Part shown: one piece after another, positions 26,074-38,680 of the stretch
Position numbering within the stretch: the first letter of the stretch is position 1
Layout: each line of letters opens with the position of its first letter
From: Sipunculus nudus
Taxonomy: Eukaryota; Annelida; Sipuncula; Golfingiida; Sipunculidae
NCBI GenBank assembly: GCA_026874595.1
Contig: CM049316.1
Location: 12,638,839-12,702,838 of the forward strand
Direction: 5' to 3'
Length of the DNA stretch: 64,000 nt
Translations under genes and position numbers: made by a program
Notes under the pieces: model-generated
Told to the model about the DNA's origin: nothing
The model's input: only the letters and a program-made list of their open reading frames with translations
Databases searched by the model: none

Positions 26074-27442
26074 TTTTTAGCGAACCTGTGAGCTTATGCG
26101 ATGGTGTGGCATCGGCCGTCGTCTGTACGTTAACCCATACTCTCTTGAAAACGGTAAGAGTTAGCATTACAAAATTTTATGCAAGAAAATTAGTCATCTA
26201 AAAAACTCTATCAGATTTTGCTTATTTTTTGGCTAACTGCATTTTCTTTGATTTTATAGGGAAAAAGCTTAAAAACCTTTAAAAATCTTCTTCTCCGAAA
26301 CTGTTCAGCCAAATTGTCCAATATTTCACAGAAATGTTCCCTGGAACAATCTCTCACAAGTTTGTTCAAATGGTTCCAGTTCAGCGATTTTTGGCCGAGT
26401 TACAGGAGGTTGAACTTTGTCATCTGTCCAAAAAAGCATATTAAAATTTCAATCTCAGAAATGGCTGGAGCTATCATCACCAAATTTTATGCCAATGTTT
26501 GTCACATGAGTCTTATCTGAAATTGAGGTATTTGTGGCGCCACCTGCATCAGCCTTTTTTGTACGGGGGCATCAGTGCCCTTATCATACTGAGGGCTACA
26601 AAAAACTTCTTCTCTGAAACCATAAGGCCAAATTGTTTAATATCGCACAGAAATGATCTTAGGGTAGTGCTTTCTGAAGTTTGGTCAAATGGTCTCAGTT
26701 CAGTGACTTTTGGCTGTGTTATGGGAAGCTGAATTTAGTCATATGCCGTAACAGCCCATTTTAGCTCAGTGGCTACAAAGATCTTCTTCTCAAAAACCAT
26801 TGAGCCAAATTCTTACATCTCACACATTTCTTATCCTCTGATGTTCATAATTCAAATTTGTCTAAATGGTTTTGGTTCAGTGAATTTTGGCTGAGTTATT
26901 AGAAGCGTAACTTAGCCATTTTTCTGTATTTTCCTAAATGAGTTATAAACCTGCAAAATATTTTTCGACTGACACCACTGAGGCTAATTTGTTTAATATT
27001 TTACAAGAAAAATCCCCTGAATAATTCTTATAATAATTGTCTTTTATGGTTCCAAAGAATGAATTTTGGCTTAATTATAAAGATTGAATTGAGTAATTTT
27101 ACCATATATGTTAGCTGTATGAAGCATATACATCTAGCCTGGCACCAGTTTATCAGCATTGGTTACATAATGCCACTAAACATTTAGATTTCAGGTTATA
27201 TATAATTAATATTGAAAAGAATGTTTTTTAAAAGCTTTTAAAAAATGTAGATTTATGATTTTAGATATTCCTCATGCCAGGCAATGTTTACAATAACAGG
27301 TATACAGCCCTCTGTGGGTATATAAAGACGGCTGTACATGGATTATAAATAATTAGTATCCATACTCTATTTATTTCAAGAATTTACCATCAGTGAGATG
27401 TATCTGTATTATAATTTCGCATTCAGTATACGTCTGTTGTAA
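26074..27442 (+). mobile_element. Family-B element head, copy 3a
   Basis: Starts TTTTTAGCGAACCTGTGAGC and follows copy 1 (4521-5950) closely, including the palindrome unit at about 26536. It is interrupted where a second family-B head begins at 27443. Either the second element inserted into the first or the head was duplicated. Confidence 0.65.
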
Positions 27443-29928
27443 TTTTTAGCAAACCTATTAGCTAATGTGATGGTGTTTGGGCGACCAGTTTCTGTCACAT
27501 GTGCAATAACCCATACTATCTCAAAAACGACTGGGGCTAGCTTCATGAAATTTAATGCAAAAAATTAGCCATCTGAAAAACTCTGCATTTTCTTAGATTT
27601 TAAAGAGAAAAAGCTAAAAAAATTTAAAAAATCTTCTCCAAAACAGTCAAGCCAAATGGTTCAATATTTCACAGAAATAATCTCTCATACCATCTCTCTC
27701 AAGTTTGTTCAAATGGTTAAATTTTGGCCAAGTTACAGGAAGTTAAACTTAGTCATCTGTCCAAAATAGCATACTAAAATGACAATCTCAGAAACGGCTG
27801 GAGCTATCATCACCAAATTTAATTCCAGTGTTGGTCACATGAGTCATATATGAAATTCAGGTATTGGTGGCACACCTGCATTGACTATTTTTTTGTACTG
27901 GGGTCATTGGTCATCTGTACATTAACCCATAATTTCTCAAGAATAGCAGGAGCTACCATCCCCAGATTTTATACAATTATTTGTCACATATTATATGTTG
28001 TGGGATTCAGCTTATTTTTTTTTATAACTGCGTTTACTTAGATTTATAGGGAGAAGGCTGAAAAACCTTTAAAAACCTTCTTCTTGTAAACGGTCCAGCC
28101 AAATTGTTCAATATTTTACAGAAATGATCCCAGAGGCAAGCCTTCTCAAGTTTGTTCAAATAGTTTGCATTTGATGAATTTTATCAGAGTTACACGAATT
28201 TGAACTTAGTCATTTGGCCAAGTAAGCATACTGACATAGTAATCTCAGAAATGACAGAACCTAGCATTGCCAGTATTGTGCAAATGTTGGTCACATGACT
28301 CATATTTGAAGTTGCAGATTTCGTGGTGCCACCTACATTGACCTTTTTCTTATGGGCAAAAATCTCATAATTTTGGCCTCTTTCAGCTTATAATGTTTAT
28401 GATGAAACTGTCAAGTTGAATGGTTCAGTTTTTCAAAAGAATTATCCTAGGACATGGTTCTTTCAATCATATAAGAATAGACTGAGTTAGTTGATTTTTG
28501 GTTGAGTTGTGAAGAGCTTAAGTTGGTCTTATGGCCATTATTATGTCTATTTCAAACTTAGGACTGCAATAGTGTTCTTTTTAAAAGTTGTATCAATTAT
28601 AACTTCTGTAACATTGCACAAAAATTAATCTTAGGTGGCCTTTGTTCAAGTTTACTTGAATGATTTTTGGCAGAATTATTGGACCTTTAACAATGAAAGG
28701 ACTTCATCATGATTATTATGGATATTTTTGGTAAAAAGTTTATGAATATGTCAGCTTTAAACAAAAGCATTTTCAAATTTTCCAAAGTCTTTCAGTATGT
28801 GTAAATTAACAGATTTACCAACAGGCCAAGATTGTGTCTGTATCTTTAAATAGGTTGAGAAACTGCCAACTGTTTCAGATTTGGCAACAGATCAAGAGTT
28901 CATTCAGTGCAGCCAGATATAGGTCAAGAGTTCAATCAGTGCAGCCAAGCACAAGGCATGTGATCACTGCATGGGTGTCATGTGAACACCTCATGGGCAG
29001 CATGTGATCACCTCATGGGTAGCATGTGATCACCTCATGAGTATCATGTGATCACCTCATGGGTGTCATGCCCCTCAGGGCTGCATTTGGAGCCAATATG
29101 TGAGCTTATGCAATGATGTGGCTACTATTTCAGATTTGACAACAGGCTAAATGTCAGTCTGGATCTATTTATAGCTTTTGCAGACTACACTCAGTGCAGC
29201 AAGGTATAGGTCAGGAGTTCACTCAGTGCGGTAGCTGCATTCTATTTATAGCGTTGGCAGACTGCCCACTGCATCAGATTTGGCACCAAAGTTCAGCCTG
29301 GATCTATTTATAGCTTTGGCAGACTGCCAACTGTGTCAGATTATGCAACAGGTCAAGAGTTCACTCAGTGCAGCCAGGTACAGGTCAAAAGTTCATTCAG
29401 TCTAGCCAGGTGCAGGTCATGAGTTCACCCAGTGCAGTAGCCTGAGCTAGCAAATTTGTCACAGTTCATTCGGGGCAACTGCCTTTCTTACCTAAGCCTG
29501 GTCAGCCCCATGCATCAGACTCTTGAAGGTAAGTTTGATGTATTGGCCTGATATTTTGACCTGTCTATGTGTCTTTGATGGTTTCCTTGTTTACAAGACA
29601 GGTGTTGCCACCTACAATTACTTTTGCACAGTGTATGTGCCTACTTAATTCTACAGAGGAATTTGATATATCAGCCTAAAATTGGGCATATTTATACATA
29701 TCAAATAGCTTTGTTGTATACAAGACTGGTGGTGCCAGCTACAATCATTTTTGTGTTGTGTGCACCAATGCCAGAATTTCAGCAGTGATGTTTGTGTAAT
29801 TTTTTCTTATTCAAAATGTTTAGTACTTGCATTGTTCATGTACACGAGAAGTAATGGTCTAGCATGAGGCATTATACCTGGTGTATTTCCCAATGCACAG
29901 GTTCACATTAGGCCTGTAGGCCTTGTTA
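27443..29928 (+). mobile_element. Family-B element, copy 3b
   Basis: Head tttttagcaaacctattagc (diverged) and intact tail cacaggttcacatt, aggcctgtaggcct, tgtta at 29896-29928. It contains the gttcactcagtgcagccag array (28900-29440) and a 25-bp array at 28975-29090. Confidence 0.68.
28975..29090. repeat. ~25-bp tandem repeat (catgtgatcacctcatgggt), about 5 copies
   Basis: Units read catgtgatcacctcatgggt plus gtcat/agcat. Each has the palindrome TGATCA and the element is internal to a family-B copy. It is absent from the other B copies I compared, so it expanded locally. Confidence 0.8.
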
Positions 29929-30372
29929 TCTAATACTTTGTTGTGTAATATATATATGTTACCAAATTTATCCATGCTATCACCTATTAGGTTTCTTTAA
30001 TATAACTTTCAACCAAGAATTATAAATCAGTAATTATATTGTATAACCTCTGATTATTGTAAGAATGCTCCCAGGCTAAAAAAAAACAACAACAAAAAAA
30101 AACAAACAGAGATAATTCAGTTGCAATTGCTTGCACTTTTGTAATAACTTTGTTTGAATAGATTTGCAGCAACTACTGTAAAGATATTCGGAAGTAAGCA
30201 AATATATAAAGTTTAACATAATCTAGCTCAATTTTATTATATGCTGAGTGCAGGCAGTGGTTGTGAATAAACATTATTTATGTTTACCATTCTGAAGTAT
30301 GACTTTGTTCCCTTCTACATAGATTGAACAAACTCTCAGTTCTCTGTAAGGTTAGACTTTAAATTCACTCTC
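29929..30372. other. No gene recognised
   Basis: AT-rich spacer with an A-rich caacaacaaaaaaaaac tract near 30088. Nothing else seen. Confidence 0.65.
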
Positions 30373-30529
30373 TTTTTAACTCAGCCAACTATAACCCTTA
30401 GCAAAAAACGAGCTTGCCGCGCATAGTTGCTGCAAACTTGCTGCAGCTTTGCAGCAACCTTGCAGCAAGGTCACAAATTGCCATGCAAATTAGTTTGCGG
30501 CAACCTTGCTGCAGGCTTGCTGCAACCAG

Positions 30530-31113
30530 TGTTCCCGCAGCCCTTTTCCTGCAGCCTTCCCGCAGCCCTTTTCCTGCAGCCTTCCCGCAGCCTTTTTCGC
30601 CCACTTCCCGCAGCCTTTCTCACACACTTCCCACAGCCCTTTTCCCGCAGCCCTTTTCCCGCAGCCCTTTTCCTGCAGCCTTCTCGCACACTTTCCCGTA
30701 GCCTTCTCGCACACTTCCCGCAGCCTCACACACTTCCTGCAGCTTCTCGCACACTTTCCTGCAGCCTTCTTGCACACTTTCCTGCAGCCTTCCCGCACAC
30801 TTCCTGCAGCCTTGCACACTTCCTGCAGCTTCTTGCACACTTTCCCGCAGCCTTTTCGCACACTTTCCCGCAGCCTTCTCACACACTTCCTGAAGCCTTG
30901 CACACTTCCTGCAGCTTCTCGCACACTTTCCCGCAGCCTTCTCGCACATTTTCCCGCAGCTTTCTCGCACACTTCCTGCAGCCTTGCACACTTTCCCGCA
31001 GCCTTCTCGCACACTTTCCCGCAGCCTTCTCGAACACTTTCTGCAGCTTCTCGCACACTTTCCCGCAGCCTTCTCGCACACTTTCCCGCAGCCTTCTCAC
31101 ACACTTTCCCGCA
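30530..31113. repeat. GC-rich minisatellite (~21-23-bp unit, about 25 copies)
   Basis: Variants of gcagccttctcgcacactttccc are repeated without interruption. Because units almost lack TA-containing triplets, several frames on both strands stay open for 150-256 codons. The predicted peptides are low-complexity (Ser/His/Pro/Phe on +, Cys/Gly/Lys/Arg on -) and shift frame between units. I read this as subterminal repeat DNA of the surrounding TIR element, not a gene. Confidence 0.88.
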
Positions 31114-31691
31114 GCTAGCCATGATATGTATAAACAACAGCACGTGGGCTCAGTTATTGTTTACAAGTAGACATGCCATGTCATTAGTCAGTGACTGTCT
31201 CTGCTCCAAATATAAATGCAGGTACTCAACAGAACAAGCTCTCATGAAACTCCATTTAATTTGCACATACAATTAAACCTTAATCCATAATGGCTTTTAA
31301 ATATAAACCAAACTTAATCAAGCTTTGTTAGAAATTACACCTTGATGAATATGAATCAGAGTACACACTACACAGTCACACGAATCCTGCATGAAGTTGT
31401 GTAGCTACATAGCTGAATAAAAGTTCTGGGTGAGTTTATTGTCAGGCCAAGGACTAGAAACATGAACCACAAAGTGACATTGGGTTACTTCAATATTGTT
31501 AGGAATTTCCCATTTACTTAGGGTGACATCTATAGACATACGTCAACCAGAATTTAGCAAATCAACTTTAAATGAAGCTTAGCCTAAGTATTTTAAAATT
31601 TGTGTGAAGATGAAAACAAAACCTTATTTAAAGTTACTGTTTCATATTCAAATCAATAAAACTCAAAATGCATTGGAGTTCAATAAATGCA

Positions 31692-32392
31692 TGATATTGA
31701 TATAATGTGGGGTTGGGGATGTCCCCACACTGTATCACAAGCAGTTGCTGATGTTGGTGGCTGACAATGTTCCAAGACCAGTTTGATGATAGAAGTCTTT
31801 ATTCAATAGCAAGTGGTCTGGGACAGTCTCTCTCTCTGAGAGAGCCGCCCAGCCTCCCTGAATCTCTCTCTGTGCGCACTACAGATAGTTTTGTTACAAA
31901 GCTTTCACGTGACATATGATACATACATATCCATATTTCTGCATTTCGTCATAAAAGCTAAACCTTATTGGATGACCCAAAGTAGGTCACAATTACATCA
32001 GAGTTATAAGTGTTTTTCCTATCTTTCGTGAGATCTGATTGGACAAAAGTGCTATGGAAAATCCCAAGTCTGACCTGACATACATCCAGTTATAGACTGA
32101 CCTACAATGCTATTTCCAAACTCTATAAACATAATCTGCCTGCCTCATCATAGAAACCAATTTAGAGCTAATTTTTGAGAGTACATTTAGGCTCTACAAA
32201 CATACTGAATTGCCATTAGATACTTGGTCATCTGATGAACATTAATAATTCTTTGGCTCTGTCTGAATATCAGAACAGACTGAAACTAAGATTGATTTTC
32301 ATTTGCCTCTAAAGTAAATTTTAGATGAAATATTGAAATATTCCTTTAAATATATGTCAAGTCACATATACACTCTTTCTCACTCCATAACA
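31692..32392 (-). repeat. LTR (3' LTR in element orientation)
   Basis: About 701 bp. It includes the palindromic ctctctctctgagag region and, on the minus strand, a polyadenylation signal within ttgaataaagact near 31795-31805. It pairs with the copy at 35165-35861, differing at few positions except at the end adjoining 31692. Confidence 0.8.
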
Positions 32393-35164
32393 TATCCCTC
32401 TGGTATTCAGAATGAGGCTCCGGCCTCATTGGCTAAGTCTAAGAAAATTTAGTTATCTCAAGAAGGATAATCGTAATATAGATGACAGAAATACAAAATG
32501 TGATGGATATATGTCTGTAGATAGTAAAGTATTACATCACTGAGGTGTAATAGATTGCACATATCAATATAGATGTGAAGTACATGAACATATGTCACAG
32601 TTCCAGATGTAACAGTGTAAGGAATTTGAGGAAGTGCCTATTTTAAAATTATGTAGCAGTACAACAACGCCTAAGCTAAAGCTTAATAAGCTGAGAAAGG
32701 AGATATATATAGCTACACATATATGCTAACTAACACAGAATTTCTTTTTTTTGTGAATGGACAATCCTAAACAATATCTAGAAGATAAAATGCTGATTTG
32801 TAATAAAATCATGAACAACATCGCAACTATGATGACATTATTTGACATCCGAAGATGACAACATCAGATTATATAAGTATGACAGCATCTAAATAGTATT
32901 AATAAATAAATATCTTAATAGATATGATGATAACATCATACACAGATTATACAAGTACTGTGCATACTGAATAAGCAATGGAATAAGTCAAAGTATGTGA
33001 ACCATTCTAGCATACAGTAAGTGATGTTGAATAAACATGTTCTGTATAACAACAATATGCATTACCAATTATAACAAGTGAATTAGCAATGCCTGTAGCT
33101 AAACATATAATTCCTATGGAAAAAGTGATCATGAATTCCTAATCTGACAATGTATTTATATACTCTTGTGCCTAAGAGCTTAACATATACATAGGTACAT
33201 GACAATCTGCTCTGTGTGTTGATCAGTACCAATGATTCAAAATACATCTTGGCTTTCACACTTGCCATTGGGACAAGTTGACTTGTGAATAATGGAAGGG
33301 TGATTTGCTACTCCTTTAGCAAAACACAACTGGTGTACCTTACCAGTGTACAAGTACATGACAGACATGAGGTCATTCCTAACAACAGAGGAATGTTGTA
33401 CATATATTCCTATTTATTACCCATTTTCTGTGCAGGAGCAAGGCGAAATATGTGTGAAAATGTGATGATAATGAAAATAAATCCCTGACAGTTGCACGTA
33501 TCGATCTAACCATATATGGATTTTGATGGTAGTTTTATTGCATGCTATTTATGTGTAAGATCAAACATACATCTGTAGAGTGATGATGTAAATTAAAAGA
33601 ATACTGTTAATGATCGAAACCTTGTCATTCCACATCTTGGTTTATGGGTGATCAGTTTCATGAATGCAGTGACCAGAATGCATTTGCTCATGAAACATGT
33701 CTGTCATAGTATGCGTAAATGTGAAATTCCTATGAGAAGAATTCCTGTGCTAATCTACATATCTTGCCTGGCATTTCCAGCTATTAATGAGGTTAACCAA
33801 ATCAAACCCTTGTTTTAGGCAATAATGTGACCACAGGTCAGTGCATTATTGACTTTTGGAGTCATCAAACTCCCCAGTTTGTCCAATTCCCTGTTTTTTG
33901 GGGGGCTTCCCAAGAACCCGTGTTTGAGGACCAAACTGTGACAATTGAAAATAAGCATCCCATTGTGCTTTGGTGACACAATGTGCTACCATTCCATTAA
34001 ATTTAAAGCCAAGAGAGCATTATGATACCTGTTGATTTGGTATGGATCAACACATGAGAATTTCTCAACATAAATGAATGCTAACATGCTGATGGTTTTG
34101 CATATTGCTCTACTCTAGGAATTATTGTATTTAAATCAATACAGTCATTTTGGTGACATTACATATAAACATCTTAGATAGACATTACTATATCAAATCT
34201 AACATTGACAGTTCTACACCGTTTAATGCAGTTTTTAAAGCCTATTCCTAACCTATCAATTAGACAGAGACATTAAATTATATCATATTACAACTATAAC
34301 ACAGCAATAAGAGAAAGTTATATTGTACTACATTCATATGAATATTTTTTTTTTGTGTTTAGTTTTACAACATATTCATACAAAAAAATCTGAAATGCCC
34401 ATATATTACAGAAGGCATGTAAATTCAGAGTCTCTGGTTTTGTTTTTCATTACCTCAGAAAATCTTGTCTTCTTTGGGTCTTCTGTGGTCTTCTCTGCTG
34501 ACTAGGCTTCTTTTTTCTTTCTGGAGTCATGGTATGGAAGGTGATGCAGAAGATAGCGATAGAACGGCAAATCTGCTTCTGGTAGTTGCAGGAACATAGC
34601 GAGGACTTGTTGTCACACCAAAACACAGTGCATGTGGTATGGCCAGTAGTATTGTTGACATAGGCCCAAAGCTGGCTTGTCCCGATATTGATTTTTTTTT
34701 GTGGCTGGTCCAAACAATGATGATCTCAGGTTGAGATATCACAGCACTTTTTTTTTGCGAAAAATGTCATTTTTGCAACTTGAAGTCACTGTTAAAGCAT
34801 TGCGCTTGTTTACAGTGTCCTTTTGGTTTAAAGATACAGAGAGAGTCTTTGATCTTCTCAAGCAGAGCCCTGAGAAACTGCAGCCAAGTTAAAGTTTGAA
34901 GAGAGAGTTCTCAGCAAAAGTTTGATACCTTCAGCAGAAGAGATGACATTCTTGATGTTAGGCTGTGATTCTGCAGACATCTAGGTCGAAGTTCCAGTAC
35001 AGTTGTTAGATATGGGAGACCAGTCAATGGCGTGTGTGGCTGTGAGAGGGGATCTTCATTCTTCACTCCAGCTGGCAGCGTTGTCGGTTTTTCTGGCGCT
35101 GATGTGCTTGAAGTGAATCCCGGTTCATCCACCATAATGATACGGGACCCGGTCTCCACCATAA

Positions 35165-35861
35165 TGATACGAAGGTAGGGTGTGGGGATCTTCCCACACT
35201 GTATCACAAGCAGTTGCTGATGTTGGTGGCTGACAATGTTCCAAGACCAGTTTGATGATAGAAGTCTTTATTCAATAGCAAGTGGTCTGGGACAGTCTCT
35301 CTCTCTGAGAGAGCCGCCCAGCCTCCCTGAATCTCTCTCTGTGCGCACTACAGATAGTTTTGTTACAAAGCTTTCACGTGACATATGATACATACATATC
35401 CATATTTTTGCATTTCGTCATAAAAGCTAAACCTTATTGGATGACCCAAAGTAGGTCACAATTACATCAGAGTTATAAGTGTTTTTCCTATCTTTCGTGA
35501 GATCTGATTGGACAAAAGTGCTATGGAAAATCCCAAGTCTGACCTGACATACATCCAGTTATAGACTGACCTACAATGCTATTTCCAAACTCTATAAACA
35601 TAATCTGTCTGCCTCATCATAGAAACCAATTTAGAGCTAATTTTTGAGAGTACATTTAGGCTCTACAAACATACTGAATTGCCATTAGATACTTGGTCAT
35701 CTGATGAACATTAATAATTCTTTGGCTCTGTCTGAATATCAGAACAGACTGAAACTAAGATTGATTTTCATTTGCCTCTAAAGTAAATTTTAGATGAAAT
35801 ATTGAAATATTCCTTTAAATATATGTCAAGTCACATATACACTCTTTCTCACTCCATAACA
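35165..35861 (-). repeat. LTR (5' LTR in element orientation)
   Basis: About 697 bp, nearly identical to the copy at 31692-32392. Immediately outside it on the interior side, the sequence ccaccataatgatacgg is present twice (about 35129-35170), so the LTR/primer-binding junction has been locally duplicated. Confidence 0.8.
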
Positions 35862-36372
35862 ATATACACGTTAACCACAGAATATTATTCATGCTGCCTT
35901 TGATATATCTGCCTTCCAGCTTGAATACATCTTTCAATCCCACCATTAATCTTAGTTTTTACTTTTACACAAAATTAAATTTAATACTACACTTTCTGTG
36001 TATAAAATTACTTGAGGAAAAATCAATCTTATCAGTGCTGGGCTGCCCTTTATCAATGCTTGCTGCGGAAGCCCTTAGGGTACAAATATGTAGTTCAAAC
36101 TTACTGGTGGTAGTAACATAACACCCTCTCTTTGTTCCTCCCATCAACTGATTGTATGTTCTAATTAATCCAATAAGTCCTCTGAACATGCTGGATCTGT
36201 TGAATGTTACTCTTACTTGAGCTATTTGGCACAGATCTTCATATTTTTAGAAGAGCTAACAAAGCACTGTCTTTTCCTAATTTTGCAAAAATGGCTGCTT
36301 TTCCCTCCAAAATCAGTTTAGCCCATCACAGCAGGGTAAGACAGGAAAAATAGGGCAAATAAAACTGTAAAA

Positions 36373-36660
36373 GACTGCGGCTAGCCGCAACCCTCCTGCA
36401 GCCTTCCTGCGCACAGCATCCAGTTGACTCTATGAGACTGCGGCTAGCCACAACCCTCCCGTAGCCTTCCTGCGCACAGCATCTAGTTAACTCTATGAGA
36501 CTGCGGCTAGCCGCAATCCTCCCGCAGCCTTCCTGCGCACAGCATCCAGTTAACTCTGTGAGACTGCGGCTAGCCGCAACCCTCCCGCAGCCTTCCTGCA
36601 CACAGTATTAAAATACTCTATAGGGCTGCGGCTAGCCGCGACCCTCCCGCAACCTTCCAG
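36373..36660. repeat. 63-bp tandem repeat x ~5 carrying the palindrome GCGGCTAGCCGC
   Basis: Unit starts at 36373, 36436, 36499, 36562 and about 36624. Each has gactgcggctagccgcaa, then ccctcccgcagccttcctgc, then gcacagcatccagttaac. The 12-bp palindrome is kept in most units. The 63-bp period gives an accidental 91-codon minus-strand frame. It is the right-hand counterpart of the array at 30530. Confidence 0.88.
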
Positions 36661-36829
36661 CACACAATTCAGATTTGCTGCACACTTTCCTGCAGCCTTT
36701 GCCAGGCAGCGGGAAGCATGCAGCTAGCTGCAGCCTTCCTGCACACTCTTCTTGCAGCCTATTTTGGTTTCTGCTGCTTTGCAGCACGGTTGCAGCAAAG
36801 CAGCGGCAAACTTTTCATTTTGCTAAGGG

Positions 36830-37010
36830 AAGTCATCTGAGCTGTAGCAATGGTCCTTTATCCAGCCGTCAGTCCTCCGGTCTTCCGTCCATTAACAGGG
36901 TGCATTTTGAACAAATTAGACCTATGAATCCAAAATTCAACATACAGTTAGATGTCACAAAATTCTCCTTACAAACCCAAAACTGGGTCACTTGGACTTC
37001 CTTTCTTTGA
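36830..37010 (+). repeat. Family-C fragment split by the 6.4-kb TIR element
   Basis: aagtcatctgagctgtagcaatgg here continues tttttaactcagccaact at 30373-30394. The two halves rebuild a family-C head across the insertion. Confidence 0.65.
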
Positions 37011-38256
37011 GAAAATGAATAGAAACCTAAATTTTTCATAAAAAAAGCTACTGTTATATTTCAAGACTGCCTGATATCAAAACCACAAGAGCTGTTTTGT
37101 TCTTCTTTGGCATAAATATTCCTTTATATATTGTCTCTTATGTAAATGCCAGAAAATAGGTCAGAATTGTGTTATTTCTTGAAGTTTTGGGCCCAAACAT
37201 AATGCACTTTGTAAATATCAGGAAAGATATTTACTCACCTAACAAGATAATTGGTGAAGCTAGAGACTTTTTTTCAGGGATATAACTTTATATATTCAAG
37301 ATTCAATTGTATACCCAAAATAGATATGAATTCTGTAAATTGTTTAAATTATTAGCATAAATATCAAATCAGTACCTTAAATTTTGTCCAACTTTGACCA
37401 TGGGGCATTGTTGTCCTGTAAGTACGGTTGACTTAATTTTCACAGCATGTACATGTAAGTATTCAATCCGTTTAAATCTTGAATTTGAAAATAAAAGCGA
37501 AAAAAATAGGCTAGTTATTGAATTTTTGGGAGGCTCTATTGTATTCACTTGCATTGTCAAGCTGCAGGCAGCCCACTTCTGGTCACTGGAGGTCAGCTAT
37601 GCCAGGGTACCTGATTTCTAATGGGTCACTGGGGGAGATCTCCTGCTGTTATAGATGCACAGTTATTCTCATATCAGCCCCCCCCCCCCCACCAAGTGTT
37701 GTGCAGAAATTATTATTATTGTTTTAACTGTATTTCCTTAATTGGAATGATGTTTCCACTCCAGTATACAAACTTTTCTTGAAATAGTAATTTTATGGAG
37801 AAATCCAGAAGATGCCATGTTGTGGTAATGTAGATTTTTTTAAAGAAATCAATTTCTTTTAAATAATTTTAACAAAGTATAATTAAGCCCATCAGTATGC
37901 ATAAATTGATGATATATGAGCCCAAATTATGGACAACCAAACTTGCAGTTTAGATTTGTGAATTCTGGATCAAGTTTTATTTTCAGATATTTATTGTTTT
38001 GATATAAGATATATTTTTTTGGTAAAAAATAAATACATTTATATGCATAATGTGGTGTTATCTGACAAAATAAGGGATATATAATGATGCAATTTAGAAT
38101 TATGAATCAACTTAATGTAGAATTAATGCAAAGGTTCTGCAATCTATATTTAAAGTATATAGCTGTAAATTGTAATATGTTCAATCTTATAAATGATACA
38201 TAGAACCCATGATCAAAATGTTTTGAATTTGCATTTGAAAATATGTTGAACCTGTT
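37011..38256. other. No gene recognised
   Basis: AT-rich unique sequence with a C run at 37678-37690. Frames at 37394-37621 and 37560-37369 overlap on opposite strands and have no domain. Confidence 0.6.
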
Positions 38257-38680
38257 TCTAGCTTAGCTGACTGAAACCGACTGATGTATAGGAATGGCCC
38301 TAAAAATGTGTCTGTTTTCCGTTCAGCCGTCCGGTTGTCAGGCCATCAAGTAGCAAGGCACAAATTGTAACTGGCCCAAGAAACTTTTGCATGAATATAC
38401 AGGGAGGTCAAAAAAAAATCTCATTGGAAACCTGAAATTAGGTCAGTGCGACCTATATCCTCCAAGCTATAGGGCTGGTAATAACCCCCTAGAATAATTA
38501 AAAATTATAATGCAAAACCTCCAGTATCTTGAAAATTAATGCATGGATTGCCATGAATCTTGTCTTAGATATTGACCATGGCCAGGGTTGTCAATTCCTG
38601 AAAACTGGTGGCGCTTTGTGGGTTTTTTTTTCTAATTTTTACGAATTATTTCTGTTTTGAGGCCTTCAAATGACAGTTAT
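38257..38680 (+). repeat. Family-C fragment
   Basis: Decayed head tagcttagctgactgaaacc, then gtccg-rich sequence, 'ggaaacctgaaattaggtc' and a palindrome relic 'aactggtggcgcttt' at about 38603. No tail. Confidence 0.55.

Larger units (their letters stand above)
31692..35861 (-). mobile_element. Non-autonomous LTR retrotransposon (minus orientation)
   Basis: Two near-identical ~700-bp direct repeats (31692-32392 and 35165-35861) flank a 2.77-kb interior. On the minus strand each LTR starts TGTTATGGAGTGAG and ends …TATCA. A purine-rich tract (ccagagggata) sits before the 3' LTR. A TGGTGGATGAACCGGGATTC segment just after the 5' LTR looks like a tRNA primer-binding site. An AATAAA lies within the LTR. 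No protease, reverse transcriptase or integrase is recognisable. Two minus-strand frames (35207-34911 and 34713-34450) are too short to assign. LTR similarity suggests recent insertion. The target duplication is not settled: ATATA occurs at 31700-31704 and 35862-35866 but implies a different left edge. Confidence 0.8.
30395..36829. mobile_element. ~6.4-kb TIR element with GC-rich minisatellite ends
   Basis: The left end CCCTTAGCAAAAAACGAGC…GCCGC and right end GCGGCAAACTTTTCATTTTGC…AAGGG are inverted copies over about 26 bp with few mismatches. The flanks rejoin to a family-C head (left tttttaactcagccaact, right aagtcatctgagctg), showing insertion into that repeat with AA on both sides as a possible 2-bp duplication. 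Both subterminal regions are rich in TTGCTGCAA/GCAGCC words. No transposase is seen. A nested LTR element fills 31692-35861. Superfamily unassigned. Confidence 0.7.

Noticed and set aside
28975-29090. Regular ~25-bp repeats as a CRISPR-like array
   Set aside because: There are no spacers, units are contiguous and degenerate, and the context is a eukaryotic transposable element.
30427-31276. Long ORFs (247 and 256 codons on +, 217 on -) as candidate novel proteins
   Set aside because: They are overlapping translations of a 21-23-bp minisatellite on both strands, with frame changes between units and no start context, domain or splice support.
34450-35207. Minus-strand ORFs with a basic tail as retroviral gag
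   Set aside because: Their position inside the LTR element would fit, but they are short, broken, in different frames and lack recognisable gag motifs. I only note them as possible remnants.
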